Assembly (NCBI GenBank): GCA_902386255.1
Contig: CABMII010000052.1
Span: 1 to 35,999 of the forward strand
Direction: 5' to 3'
From: an uncultured archaeon
GTDB taxonomy: Archaea; Halobacteriota; Methanosarcinia; Methanosarcinales; Methanoperedenaceae
DNA length: 35,999 nt
The notes below the pieces were generated by a model, which did no database searches, had not been told where the DNA came from, and saw nothing but the letters and a program-made list of their open reading frames with translations. The position numbers and the translations under genes were made by a program. Shown here in pieces: positions 14,702-21,995 of this stretch. Within the stretch, counting starts at the first letter, position 1, and each line of letters opens with the position of its first letter.

Positions 14702-15703
14702 ATGACCAAAAGAAAAATCCTTGTTTTTTTCCTTATACTGATGTTGACGGCTTCCCCTGTATTAGCAGCAGGAGATGTAACGGTTAATAGATGGGTGTTG
14801 AACGTGACGCTACATGATGACGGACTTGTAGAAGAAGTAATACAGGCCGAAATCGACAATGGCGGCTCTTTGCCTCTTGATGGCTTTTCTTTTATCGTTC
14901 CTGCATCTGCCGTAACAATGATATATGATTTATCGCATACTATGAGCTTTACAGGCATGGTAGTTGACCAGCAAACCGTTCCCGGCGGTGTGAAGGTAAC
15001 GATCAATTTTAACAGCTCAATTACCCCCGGGAAAAACTGGGACGGGCGGATTGGTTTTAGCGCAGAAAACTGGGCTGTAAAACAAGGTTCGGACTATTCT
15101 ATCATCATACCAGTCAAGGCGCCCCAGGCAATTATCGCAGGTAAAGAAACTGAAATACCATTGTCCCAGAATAGCGATCTCAGAGGGCAGGTTTTTCTTC
15201 CAAAAGGCGTAACTGCCACTTCAGTTGAAGTAAAATCCAATAACATGAAGCCTTATAAAAAATTGTTACAGTTCGAACAGGTTGTTCTTACCTGGTTCCA
15301 GTTGAATAACGGCGACGTTATCACTATCAAAGGTTCATTTTCAGATGTATTAATGAAAATAGTCGATAATGATGCAAAATACAGGGAATTAAGTGCCAGG
15401 GTTAAGACAGCAACAGCACAGGGTTTGAATGTTTCGGAAGCGCAAACCCATCTCAATAATGCCGAGGATTACAATAACAACCAGGCGCTCCAGTCTTTCT
15501 GGACGAATGACACCAATGTAGCATTGCAGTATGCGGCGTACGCTAATGATGAATTGAAACTTGCAGAAAATAGTCTTTCATCACCTGAGAAAACAGCTCT
15601 CCCGCAAGAAACAGCGCAGGGTAAACAAACTCCAGGATTTGGAATTGTTGCTGGTCTCATATTCGTATTGCTGATTTCCAGAGTTATTAAAAAGAAAAAA
15701 TAG
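14702..15703 (+). CDS. Secreted surface protein with PGF-CTERM tail
   Basis: A 333-residue exported protein. Residues 1-22 form a signal peptide (MTKRKI, hydrophobic core, VLA cleavage site). The mature part begins with a beta-rich domain in which strands alternate through residues 25-220 ('VNRWVLNVTLHDDGLVEEV', 'GFSFIVPASAVTMIYD', 'IIIPVKAP'). A helical, possibly coiled-coil stretch at about 225-290 follows (KYRELSARVKTATAQGLN and neighbours). The tail has PGF at 311-313, one hydrophobic span and KKKK, matching an archaeosortase A sorting signal. The family is not recognised beyond this. It starts 39 bp after the broken moeA tail, possibly with its own promoter (TTTATAAGAC before the ATG). 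Confidence 0.78.
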   Translation: MTKRKILVFFLILMLTASPVLAAGDVTVNRWVLNVTLHDDGLVEEVIQAEIDNGGSLPLDGFSFIVPASAVTMIYDLSHTMSFTGMVVDQQTVPGGVKVTINFNSSITPGKNWDGRIGFSAENWAVKQGSDYSIIIPVKAPQAIIAGKETEIPLSQNSDLRGQVFLPKGVTATSVEVKSNNMKPYKKLLQFEQVVLTWFQLNNGDVITIKGSFSDVLMKIVDNDAKYRELSARVKTATAQGLNVSEAQTHLNNAEDYNNNQALQSFWTNDTNVALQYAAYANDELKLAENSLSSPEKTALPQETAQGKQTPGFGIVAGLIFVLLISRVIKKKK

Positions 15704-15806
15704 GGATTCAATCCCTTCGGGATACCGGATATTCCATAGTTACATAAGGGAGTTTCAGGCTCTCAACTTATTTTTAAAAAATTCAAAAAATGAACAGTCA
15801 ACAATG

Positions 15807-15968
15807 TTAACAGGCTTTTTTATAATATGAACAAGTTTCAGAACATCCACATAGAGACATTTTATTTATTCTACAATTAGGAATATCCATACTTCTTTCC
15901 CCTTCTCCAAGTTTAGTAATATCATTCTTTGAATAACCAAAATCGGCGCATTCTTCTTTTAAAATCAT
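15807..15968 (-). CDS. Small Cys-rich protein (53 aa), likely metal binding
   Basis: A 53-residue protein begins at the ATG 15968-15966 with a good AGAGGT ribosome binding site about 6 nt upstream and ends at TAA (15807-15809). It has six cysteines at positions 7, 32, 40, 42, 46 and 53, four of them clustered as C-x-C-x3-C-x6-C near the end. That spacing suggests a zinc or iron-sulfur site, or disulfide knots. There is no signal peptide or membrane span, so cytosolic metal binding is favoured. The N-terminal part (EECADFGYSKNDITKLGEGERS) resembles a short helical scaffold. I do not recognise a named family. The gene is short enough to be missed by usual length limits. It lies alone between the surface protein and the divergent 65-aa gene. 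Confidence 0.7.
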   Translation of the reverse strand: MILKEECADFGYSKNDITKLGEGERSMDIPNCRINKMSLCGCSETCSYYKKAC

Positions 15969-16107
15969 TTTTTAACCTCTTGTAATGTAATCATTTCGAG
16001 AAGGGATATAGTTATCATAATCAAAATAAATTAACAGTGCATAAATCAACTGAATTTTACAGCCGATTCTATCAACCGAAGACTTGACAGAATCCACATT
16101 TAGCAAG

Positions 16108-16173
16108 ATTTAAATATGGCAATGATTATTACAAATTCGGGAAAATTGATTGATGTATTTTTTAAATACATCA
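16108..16173 (+). promoter_or_regulatory. Promoter and perfect leader hairpin before the 65-aa protein
   Basis: A TATA-like ATTTAAATAT at 16108-16117 predicts a start near 16138. The resulting leader of about 50 nt contains a perfect 10-bp inverted repeat, TGATGTATTT (16151-16160) and AAATACATCA (16164-16173), with a TTT loop, just ahead of a GAGGTG ribosome binding site at 16178-16183. It could be a regulatory RNA hairpin or, as DNA, a palindromic operator downstream of the start site. Neither role is demonstrated. Confidence 0.5.
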
Positions 16174-16190
16174 TGTAGAGGTGGTATAAC

Positions 16191-16388
16191 ATGATTAAAA
16201 TAATGCATGCTCAGACGGTCCTCACGGAAGAGGATGTAGAAGCGCTAAAACAAAGAACTGGTGAAGACAGCGCCAAGGATGCAGTAGCAAAAGCTGTTGC
16301 ACACTATCTTGAGTGCGAATACACAAATGTTGAGGATATGTGGGCAAAGAAACTTGAAAAAATAGTAAAGCGTAAGCAGAAAAAATGA
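16191..16388 (+). CDS. Small conserved archaeal protein (DUF5371-like)
   Basis: A 65-residue, helix-rich, Lys-rich protein. The sequence 'AQTVLTEEDVEALKQRTGEDSAKDAVAKAVAHYLECEY' resembles small proteins I recall from methanogens annotated as DUF5371; the DUF number is from memory. The strand-helix-helix order ('AQTVLT', 'EEDVEALKQRTG', 'SAKDAVAKAVAHYLE') is reminiscent of ribbon-helix-helix regulators, with a basic C-terminal helix (KKLEKIVKRKQKK) able to contact nucleic acid. Function unknown. A good GAGGTG site 8-13 nt upstream defines the start, and a perfect 10-bp hairpin lies just before it. The convergent endA ends 14 bp away. Confidence 0.78.
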   Translation: MIKIMHAQTVLTEEDVEALKQRTGEDSAKDAVAKAVAHYLECEYTNVEDMWAKKLEKIVKRKQKK

Positions 16389-16402
16389 TTTATTCCTGAA
16401 TA

Positions 16403-17458
16403 TTACAACCGCATCCGCCCGATAATAATAAAATCAACTATGGAATCGGCTATTCCGTATATCATTTCTTTTCTCACGCTGTTGGCAAGCCTCACTGCAC
16501 GCGAAAGCTGTTGCAGTGAAAAAACATGGTTATTATCTATCGCATGAACGAGGTAATCCGAATGGGGAAGTCCTGATATTTTTTCAAAGCTTTTATAAAC
16601 ACGAAAATGTGTGCCGAATTTAAATCCTGTCTTTGGAACAAGACCGTTATTCCTCAGCGTGCTGTAAACAGCAAGTTTTATCATGAAATCGGATTCGATG
16701 TCCGATGCAATTCTTGAAAAATCATCAAAATCCAATTTCTTGTGGTTCCTCTGTTCTATGTCAAGTATCCCTTTTTCCAATAAATAACATGATTCAACAA
16801 GTGACAACTGAAGGTGTCCTTCATCCATCGGTTTGCCAAAAAATCCCTCATTATGAAGGACGGATGAAATAGCCGGGTCCCATACCATTACCCTGTCTTC
16901 AAGAAGGCTTGCAGTGGATTTCAACCTGTCCAATTTTAATTCATAAGTACCCGAGGGGATTGTTTTTTTCACTTCGTAATAGGTAATATCGCTTTCTTCA
17001 TCCACTATTGCCAGGACCAGGCGTTTCTTCAGATTTTCAACAGTATCAAGGTGTGTTCTCAGGTCAGAAAGCGGAAGCGGTATCCTTTCGGATGTTACAA
17101 AAACAAAAAATTCTGCCGGTGTCTTGCCTGGATGCCCTCCGCGCGGATAAACCCGGAAACCCGTGACTGCGGGCTGGATAAAGTATCCGCGTTCTCTTAA
17201 GTCCTTATAAGTAATATACAGCAATTCAAAATTTTTTACTAACAATGATGCTTTCAGGAAAAATTGATTGAAATCAAGCTCTTTCCCCCGGAATTCAACT
17301 TTTACTTTTCCAATATAAATAAGATAAGCGCTCTCGATGAGGGAAACTTCAAGCCTGTCATCTCTTGGACGGCCGTAAAAACTTGTGTTAAATAATTCTT
17401 CTATCGCCCGTTTGTCGAGTATTACCGCATTTTCGGTTAATTTTCCTGATATTGCCAT
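16403..17458 (-). CDS. endA: tRNA-splicing endonuclease (homodimeric, two-repeat type)
   Basis: Cuts bulge-helix-bulge motifs at intron ends in pre-tRNA. At 351 residues it is the double-length euryarchaeal type with an N-terminal pseudo-catalytic repeat and a C-terminal catalytic repeat, forming an alpha-2 dimer. The catalytic triad is visible in the second repeat: Y288 (FRVYKSF), H299 (LPHSDYLVH) and K330 (SVRKEM). The first repeat keeps a similar fold ('GFRVYPRGGHPGKTPAEFFVFV') but lacks the full triad. The ATG at 17458 was chosen because it gives the family length and avoids overlap with the DUF192 gene, whose stop is at 17475. Its natural substrate is encoded here: tRNA-Tyr at 23263-23431 carries an intron. 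Confidence 0.93.
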   Translation of the reverse strand: MAISGKLTENAVILDKRAIEELFNTSFYGRPRDDRLEVSLIESAYLIYIGKVKVEFRGKELDFNQFFLKASLLVKNFELLYITYKDLRERGYFIQPAVTGFRVYPRGGHPGKTPAEFFVFVTSERIPLPLSDLRTHLDTVENLKKRLVLAIVDEESDITYYEVKKTIPSGTYELKLDRLKSTASLLEDRVMVWDPAISSVLHNEGFFGKPMDEGHLQLSLVESCYLLEKGILDIEQRNHKKLDFDDFSRIASDIESDFMIKLAVYSTLRNNGLVPKTGFKFGTHFRVYKSFEKISGLPHSDYLVHAIDNNHVFSLQQLSRAVRLANSVRKEMIYGIADSIVDFIIIGRMRL

Positions 17459-17474
17459 AACAATCCATTTAATA

Positions 17475-17822
17475 TTAGAATTCCATTTGCCCGCCGGCTG
17501 AAAGATTGAACTTTTCAATCGTTCCTGCTTTCATTTCAATTACATACTTGACGTTCTTCATTGTTTTAAATCCGAGCCACGGTTTTAAACTGGAAAGCCC
17601 TGTAATTCTTTTTTCTTCGTCTAAAAATATAACGTCAATGGGAAAAAACACGAAGAGCATGTGAATACTGACAGATGACGGTTTTTTCAGGATAAATATC
17701 ATCGAATAATCAGATGATATGCTTTTGCGAAACATAAGACCGAACGCCTGGCTCAATATAGTCTGGGAAAGTTCGACGGTTCTTGCTATCTCTATACCAT
17801 TATATTTTAATACGGGAAGCAT
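17475..17822 (-). CDS. DUF192 family protein
   Basis: A 115-residue protein with the DUF192 signature: 'AFGLMFRKSI' near residues 26-35, 'MLFVFFPIDVIFLDEEKRI' around 54-72, and 'VKYVIEMKAGTIEKFNL' near the end. The family is a small beta-sandwich of unknown biochemical role, in other lineages often found in exported form. No signal peptide is seen here, so it is likely cytosolic. The ATG at 17822 is preferred to a TTG one codon earlier. It sits 16 bp upstream of endA on the same strand and probably shares its message. A TATA-like box at 17845-17856 reads toward it, with the predicted start near the ATG. Confidence 0.9.
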   Translation of the reverse strand: MLPVLKYNGIEIARTVELSQTILSQAFGLMFRKSISSDYSMIFILKKPSSVSIHMLFVFFPIDVIFLDEEKRITGLSSLKPWLGFKTMKNVKYVIEMKAGTIEKFNLSAGGQMEF

Positions 17823-17827
17823 CAAGT

Positions 17828-17866
17828 AGCTATATAATGGTCTTGTATAATATAAGAACGGAGGTA
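17828..17866. promoter_or_regulatory. Overlapping divergent promoters for DUF192-endA and aIF1
   Basis: The 56-bp gap holds two TATA-like boxes in opposite directions. CTATAATAT-like CTATATAAT at 17830-17838 reads rightward to a start near 17860, next to GGAGGT (17860-17865) for aIF1. CTTATATTATAC (minus strand, 17856-17845) reads leftward to a start near 17827, giving a leaderless DUF192 message. The boxes are interleaved, so the two polymerases should exclude one another. Confidence 0.45.
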
Positions 17867-17878
17867 TTAATCCAATAA

Positions 17879-18187
17879 ATGAGTTCAGAAATGTGCACTG
17901 TATGCGGTTTGCCTAAAGAGCTTTGCATATGCGAAGAAGTGGCAAAAGAACAGCAGAGAATTATAGTAAAGGTAGATACGAGAAAATATAAAAAAGAAGT
18001 GACGGTGATAGAAGGTCTTAATCCAACCGAGATTAACCTGCAGGAATTGACGAGCTACCTGAAATCAAAATTCGCATGCGGTGGTACGATAAAAGATAAT
18101 GTTATCGAACTTCAGGGAAACCACAAAAGCCGTATGAAAGATGTTTTAATTAAAAAAGGTTTTTCACCGGAACAAATCAAAATTTAA
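17879..18187 (+). CDS. Translation initiation factor aIF1 (SUI1)
   Basis: aIF1 binds the small ribosomal subunit P-site area and checks start-codon pairing. The 102-residue protein has an N-terminal zinc-like knuckle, C6-x2-C9 and C15-x-C17 ([14 protein letters not shown]), followed by the SUI1 domain from about residue 28. The SUI1 pattern is clear: '[13 protein letters not shown]', '[26 protein letters not shown]' and '[14 protein letters not shown]'. A GGAGGT site is 13 nt ahead of the ATG. It is divergent from DUF192-endA over 56 bp and convergent with mtd, with a strong hairpin between them. The organism's other initiation factor in view is aIF2-beta. Confidence 0.95.
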   Translation: MSSEMCTVCGLPKELCICEEVAKEQQRIIVKVDTRKYKKEVTVIEGLNPTEINLQELTSYLKSKFACGGTIKDNVIELQGNHKSRMKDVLIKKGFSPEQIKI

Positions 18188-18288
18188 GTTCCTTTTGGGG
18201 AAGGGGATTCTACAAATATTGAGAAGATTTCGTGATGTGATGAACGTATTTTTTAATACAAAATCATTGCATCAGTTATAAAAAAATG

Positions 18289-18313
18289 ATCAGGAAGTGA
18301 AAAACTTCCTGAT
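18289..18313. terminator. Hairpin between convergent aIF1 and mtd
   Basis: ATCAGGAAGT (18289-18298) and ACTTCCTGAT (18304-18313) form a perfect 10-bp stem with a GAAAA loop. The stem lies 100 bp after the aIF1 stop and 8 bp after the mtd stop (on the minus strand), so it could end or protect both messages. It is preceded by an A-rich tract at 18280-18286, which would give a U run for mtd transcripts. A transcript-end role is likely but unproven. Confidence 0.6.
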
Positions 18314-18321
18314 TATGGTTT

Positions 18322-19149
18322 CTACTGTGGTTTTTCAAGGAGCTTAGTCTTGCTTAACAGCCTGCCGTCCTTTGCATGAGGCTTCCGCAGGACCGAATCG
18401 TTTGCCTTCTCCATTTCGCGCGCTTCATCTGCAAGTTTTGCAGCCGCGCGCATGGCTTCATGGCCTGCTGCCGCCGTGGTGGCAATCTGGTCAACCTCTT
18501 TTAATACAAAGCATGCCGGGAAGTCAATCTCTGCGACCTTGGTGGCTATGTGTAATGCGGCTAACGCCTTTGCTTTCGCGTATGGGTTTGCGAATCCCGC
18601 GCTCTCAACACACTTCTCAGGTTTTGCAAGTACCTTCGGGAGAGCCAGGGGTTTTGTGCCTGCTGCTACCTGGTCTATGACCTTGTCAATTTCTGTCTGG
18701 ACAAGCCTGATGGCGCCGCATACTGACAATACCTTTAATGCGTCGCTGTTGAAAGACGCCATTTCAACGCAGTCAAGGAATTCCCTTTTTGCGCCGATGA
18801 GGGGATCAACCGGCAGAATGATATAGCCGAATCCTGCCTGTTCCAGTTTTTCCCTGTCCTCTTTCTTGGTTGGGCCATCCGAGACCACGATAGCTGGTGT
18901 GCCTTTCCAGATATCGCGTGCCGCTGTCGGACCCGGGGCGCTTGAATTGGGGCTTATCATTACCACAAAATCCGGCCCCCAGTTCTTGAATGATGCCGTT
19001 TCTGCGGCCTCATCCTTACCCATCTTTGCACCTGTTCCGAATACCCGTACAGCAATTCCCTCTCTCGCCGCAATCTCATCAAGTAATAAATCAATTACCT
19101 GTGAGGTCCCAAGATTTCCAAGTTTGATAAATCCTACTTTAACGACCAT
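18322..19149 (-). CDS. mtd: F420-dependent methylene-tetrahydromethanopterin dehydrogenase
   Basis: Mtd reversibly transfers hydride between methylene-H4MPT and coenzyme F420 in the C1 pathway of methanogenesis, and in reverse in methane oxidation. The 275-residue protein has the usual length and the family landmarks: 'VGFIKLGNLGTSQVIDLLLDEIAAR' at the start, 'DFVVMISPNSSAPGPTAAR', 'VSDGPTKK', and 'FANPYAKAKALAALHIATKVA'. It is soluble and forms trimers in known members. It stands alone on the minus strand, 8 bp after a hairpin terminator, and has a clear promoter (see TATA feature). Its electron carrier F420 is made with CofD, encoded at 8226-9140. It is the main indicator of methanogenic or methanotrophic lifestyle in this window. 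Confidence 0.97.
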   Translation of the reverse strand: MVVKVGFIKLGNLGTSQVIDLLLDEIAAREGIAVRVFGTGAKMGKDEAAETASFKNWGPDFVVMISPNSSAPGPTAARDIWKGTPAIVVSDGPTKKEDREKLEQAGFGYIILPVDPLIGAKREFLDCVEMASFNSDALKVLSVCGAIRLVQTEIDKVIDQVAAGTKPLALPKVLAKPEKCVESAGFANPYAKAKALAALHIATKVAEIDFPACFVLKEVDQIATTAAAGHEAMRAAAKLADEAREMEKANDSVLRKPHAKDGRLLSKTKLLEKPQ

Positions 19150-19161
19150 ATTTGATCACAG

Positions 19162-19190
19162 GACGAGATTCGTCTGGTTTATTTATAAGG
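19162..19190 (-). promoter_or_regulatory. mtd promoter with small dyad at the start site
   Basis: On the minus strand CCTTATAAATAA at 19179-19190 is a close match to an archaeal TATA box, placing the start about 10 nt ahead of the ATG at 19149. A small dyad GACGA-GAT-TCGTC at 19162-19174 lies just upstream of the predicted start and could bind a repressor. The opposite gene starts at 19281, so the region also serves a divergent promoter. Confidence 0.5.
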
Positions 19191-19280
19191 TTTTTGAAAT
19201 TGTTCTGCGATTTTGGAAGATATATAAAAATTAATAAACCAGGGGCGTGATTAAGTAAACAACGAACCAACGAACTCTTT

Positions 19281-19817
19281 ATGATAAAACCAAACTCAAT
19301 CCTGGAAATCAGTTGCGGCGGGCACTCGAAACTGTATGAGACCAAAGGCAAGGAATGGGACTTTTTTGTTGGTATTGACATCAACATGAACCTGTGCAAA
19401 CAGGCAAAGAAGCAGGGGTTTGAAGTGGTATGCTGCGATGCCTTCAACCTCCCGTTCAAGCCGAAATCCTTCCAGGACGTATATATCCAGTGCTACACTG
19501 CGCTTCTTGAAAAAGACGCCCTCAGCGATGCATTCCAGAAAAGCGATTACGATGAGTTCTGCGAGTTCATGGGGCGCGAGATAGATTATGCCTGGCAGGT
19601 GATAGATCCGTTCTATGAGCTGCTGCTGGAATGTAAGCAGGTAAGCGACCACATAATATGCCTTCCCTCATGCAATCTTGAGATGAATAAATATCTTGTG
19701 AATGCGGTCAAGAATTTGCCAAGCGTTACAATCGACGTGGATTACCCCAAAAATTGGGGGGGCAAGACAAAGGCTTGTGTAATGTTTTTGGACATTGACT
19801 GCACCATATATTTGTAA
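19281..19817 (+). CDS. Class I SAM-dependent methyltransferase-like protein
   Basis: A 178-residue protein with a Rossmann-type methyltransferase core. Motif I appears as ILEISCGGHSKLY near residues 7-19, followed by an acidic end of strand two in FVGIDINMNLC (D34), then 'VVCCDAFNLPFKPKSFQDVYIQ' corresponding to motifs III-IV. Motif I has 'SCGG' instead of the common 'G.G.G', so SAM binding may be altered or lost. The second half is not recognised ('DAFQKSDYDEFCEFMGREIDYAWQ'). It is Cys-rich for its size. It precedes ribL by 41 bp on the same strand and may be cotranscribed. Substrate unknown; assignment rests on the first 70 residues. Confidence 0.65.
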   Translation: MIKPNSILEISCGGHSKLYETKGKEWDFFVGIDINMNLCKQAKKQGFEVVCCDAFNLPFKPKSFQDVYIQCYTALLEKDALSDAFQKSDYDEFCEFMGREIDYAWQVIDPFYELLLECKQVSDHIICLPSCNLEMNKYLVNAVKNLPSVTIDVDYPKNWGGKTKACVMFLDIDCTIYL

Positions 19818-19858
19818 TTACAAACATTTTTAGCTAACCAAAAATAATCTAGAGGTTG

Positions 19859-20290
19859 ATGGTTCGAGTCCTTGCAACGGGTACGTTCGATATACTCCAC
19901 CCAGGTCACCTGCTGTATCTATCAGAAGCAAAGGCGCTGGGCGACGAATTGTACGTGATTGTTGCGCGGGATTCGATGATAAAACACAAACCGAAACCTA
20001 TCGTACCGGAAGGGCAGAGACTGGCTATGGTGCAGGCGCTTCGCATGGTGGATAAGGCTATGCTCGGGAGCGAGCATGATATGTTCGAGCCGCTTCGCAA
20101 GATTTGCCCAGATATCATTGCGCTTGGTAAAAACCAGTTTTTTAATGAAAATGAACTGGAAACACAATTAAAAAGCCATGGCATTAATGCAAAAGTGGTA
20201 AGAATCCAGTCGTTTGAGAAGTGCGAACTATGCAGCAGTGCCGCGATTATCAGGAAGATACTTGATAGAAATGGGCTGCACAAGAGCTGA
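19859..20290 (+). CDS. ribL: FAD synthetase (FMN adenylyltransferase, RibL type)
   Basis: RibL makes FAD from FMN and ATP (or another nucleoside triphosphate) in archaea, replacing bacterial RibF. The 143-residue nucleotidyltransferase has the HxGH motif as HPGH at residues 14-17 and the typical ATGTFDILHPGHLLYL start. The C-terminal ISSS-type motif is represented by 'CELCSSAAIIRKIL', whose two cysteines recall redox-sensitive cysteines reported for the Methanocaldococcus enzyme. The ATG at 19859 was chosen over TTG one codon earlier; AGAGG sits 4-8 nt upstream. The opening codons spell GGTTCGAGTCC, which mimics a tRNA T-arm but is coding. It follows the methyltransferase-like gene by 41 bp. 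Confidence 0.92.
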   Translation: MVRVLATGTFDILHPGHLLYLSEAKALGDELYVIVARDSMIKHKPKPIVPEGQRLAMVQALRMVDKAMLGSEHDMFEPLRKICPDIIALGKNQFFNENELETQLKSHGINAKVVRIQSFEKCELCSSAAIIRKILDRNGLHKS

Positions 20291-20337
20291 CAAGGTTTTA
20301 GAATTGTATTTGTTATCTCCGCAGTGAATAAGAATTA

Positions 20338-20366
20338 CGCACCGCGAAGCCACTAAAAGCGCAAAG
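20338..20366 (+). repeat. Degenerate half copy of the CACCGC...GCAAAG repeat
   Basis: The stretch CGCACCGCGAAGCCACTAAA followed by AGCGCAAAG resembles the right-hand module of the repeat at 23015-23223 (CACCGCAGAGCCGCGAAGG, then TCGCAAAG) and the left arm of the palindrome at 27287. No matching partner arm is seen nearby, so this appears to be a decayed remnant in the ribL-aminotransferase convergent gap. Confidence 0.5.
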
Positions 20367-20381
20367 TTTTAGAATTTCGAA

Positions 20382-21521
20382 CTATAAAATCTCTTCCATG
20401 CGCAGCAAAGCCTCTTTGATGCGCTCCTGCGACGTGGCATACGATATCCGGATAAAATCATTTCCAGCTTCGCCGAAAGCCGAGCCCGGTGTGGTTGCAA
20501 CGAACGCCTTATTGAGAAGAAGTTCGGCTATTGCTTCGCCGCTTCCGTAATCGCTCACATCTGCAAAAGCGTAAAAAGCGCCGTCGGGTTTTGCACATTT
20601 AATGCCGAGTTTATTCAATCCATGAACCAGCAGATCTCTCCGTGTCCTGAATTCCCTGACCATGAGAGCCACAGGTGTCTGGTCGCCCTGAAGCGCAGCC
20701 AGACCTGCATACTGCACGAAGGAAGTCGCCTGGCTCACCGAATGCGAGTGAAGTTTTAGCATCTGTTCGTAGACTTCTTTTGGCGCGCTCACGTACCCGA
20801 GGCGCCATCCGGTCATCGCGTATGCTTTAGAGAAACCGTTGACCGTGATGGTCAGCTCCTGCATCTCATCCATAGAGCCTATGCTTATGTGCTCACGGTC
20901 ATAGATTATTTTCTCATAAATCTCATCAGATAATACAAAGATATTCTTATCAATCGCAATATCGGCTATTTCTTTTAATGTCTCCTTGCCATAAACTCCG
21001 CCTGTGGGATTGCACGGGCTGTTGATAACAATGAGTTTTGTCTTTTTGGTTATGAAATCCCCAATATCAAAAGGAGTGAAACCGTGGTCGCGCCTTGTGG
21101 GAGCCCAGACCGTCCTTGCGCCTGCAAGTTTCACGCACGGGTCGTATGATACCCAGGCCGGGTCAAATAAGATCGCCTCATCGCCTTCCTGCAATACAGA
21201 CAGCATGACTTCAAAGATGGCCTGCTTTGCACCCGGGGTCACGATGATGTTTCCGGGCTTTGTCTCGATTTTGTTATCCTTTTTTAATTTCTCGGCAATA
21301 GCCCGCCGCAGTTCCGGTATCCCGGGAGATGGGGTATAATGCGTCTCGCCGCGTTCAAGGGAAGCTTTGGCAGCTTCGATGATATGCGCAGGTGTAGTAA
21401 AATCCGGTTCTCCAAGGCTGAAGCTTATTATGTCCTTACCCTGGCTTTTTAATTCACTTGCAAGATTTGATATCCGGAGTGTTGCGGATTCCGTGATATT
21501 TTGCAGTCGTTTTGCTGTCAT
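20382..21521 (-). CDS. Pyridoxal-phosphate aminotransferase, class I/II (aspartate/aromatic type)
   Basis: A 379-residue fold-type I aminotransferase of the AspC-like group Ib. The PLP lysine is K232 in 'NGFSKAYAMTGWRLGY'. Other landmarks are 'SLGEPDF' near residue 35, 'TPGAKQAIF' near 95, 'NSPCNPTGGVY' (NPTG at 171-174), 'SDEIYE' at 198-203, and the C-terminal arginine in 'FIRISYATS' that binds the substrate carboxylate. Such enzymes transfer amino groups between aspartate, glutamate and aromatic amino acids, so this could complete tyrosine synthesis downstream of tyrA, but specificity cannot be read from sequence. A TATA-like GCTTAAATATTAAG about 30 bp ahead suggests a near-leaderless message. 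It is convergent with ribL. Confidence 0.93.
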   Translation of the reverse strand: MTAKRLQNITESATLRISNLASELKSQGKDIISFSLGEPDFTTPAHIIEAAKASLERGETHYTPSPGIPELRRAIAEKLKKDNKIETKPGNIIVTPGAKQAIFEVMLSVLQEGDEAILFDPAWVSYDPCVKLAGARTVWAPTRRDHGFTPFDIGDFITKKTKLIVINSPCNPTGGVYGKETLKEIADIAIDKNIFVLSDEIYEKIIYDREHISIGSMDEMQELTITVNGFSKAYAMTGWRLGYVSAPKEVYEQMLKLHSHSVSQATSFVQYAGLAALQGDQTPVALMVREFRTRRDLLVHGLNKLGIKCAKPDGAFYAFADVSDYGSGEAIAELLLNKAFVATTPGSAFGEAGNDFIRISYATSQERIKEALLRMEEIL

Positions 21522-21618
21522 AAAGTGTAGCTCACTGACTGATTTCTTAATATTTAAGCCATTCTAAAGAACTGTGAGAATCCAGTATGGCGTAGCGTGT
21601 GTGAGATCCTTAAGTGAT

Positions 21619-21963
21619 TTATTTTACAACATCATTCTCAAGCCTGAGCGAATAGAAAAATATCGCATCGCCTTCAGGAACATCTTTCCATAGGTTTTTA
21701 TCCACGCAATCCTCGCCCAGCTCCTTAACAAGACCTTCATAGGTGACTGCGGCAATTTTGTCAATGTTTACCGCGATGCTCTCAAGCCGCCCGCTGTTCG
21801 CATTTCGTACCCTGTAAACCCCTTTATTAAAGAATTTTGGAGAAATCAACGTGCTTTTGCCGTGTTCTTTTGCTTCATTTATTTTGAACTCATCCATGTC
21901 AAGAACATGCCCGATTCTTTCAATTTCCAGTTTAAATGAAGTTGTAGAATTCAACACAATCAA
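21619..21963 (-). CDS. Hypothetical 114-aa protein with non-ATG start
   Basis: A 112-114 residue protein I do not recognise. It appears to be a compact alpha/beta protein: 'TTSFKLEIERIGHVLDM' (strand-helix), 'GKSTLISPKFFNKGVYRVRNANSG' (strands), 'LESIAVNIDKIAAVTYEGLVKELGEDCVD' and 'EGDAIFFYSLRLEND'. No signal peptide or span. An in-frame TAA lies just upstream of the first TTG codon (21963), so translation must begin at TTG 21963 or GTG 21957; the TTG-ATT-GTG string makes both possible and no ribosome binding site is clear. It follows RNase Z by 32 bp on the same strand and may be its operon partner. Confidence 0.6.
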   Translation of the reverse strand: MIVLNSTTSFKLEIERIGHVLDMDEFKINEAKEHGKSTLISPKFFNKGVYRVRNANSGRLESIAVNIDKIAAVTYEGLVKELGEDCVDKNLWKDVPEGDAIFFYSLRLENDVVK

Positions 21964-21995
21964 TTAATGATTATGTACATGGGTGTATTTAATGT

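Noticed and set aside
15704-15735. Terminator hairpin GGGATTCAATCCC after the second surface protein
   Set aside because: The possible stems are too short or have impossible loops, and no T tract follows at once.
16403-17518. endA starting from TTG at 17518
   Set aside because: It would overlap the DUF192 gene and exceed the family length; ATG 17458 fits better.
19859-19880. GGTTCGAGTCC looking like a tRNA T arm
   Set aside because: No acceptor or anticodon stem surrounds it; it is the start of ribL (codons for Val-Arg-Val-Leu).
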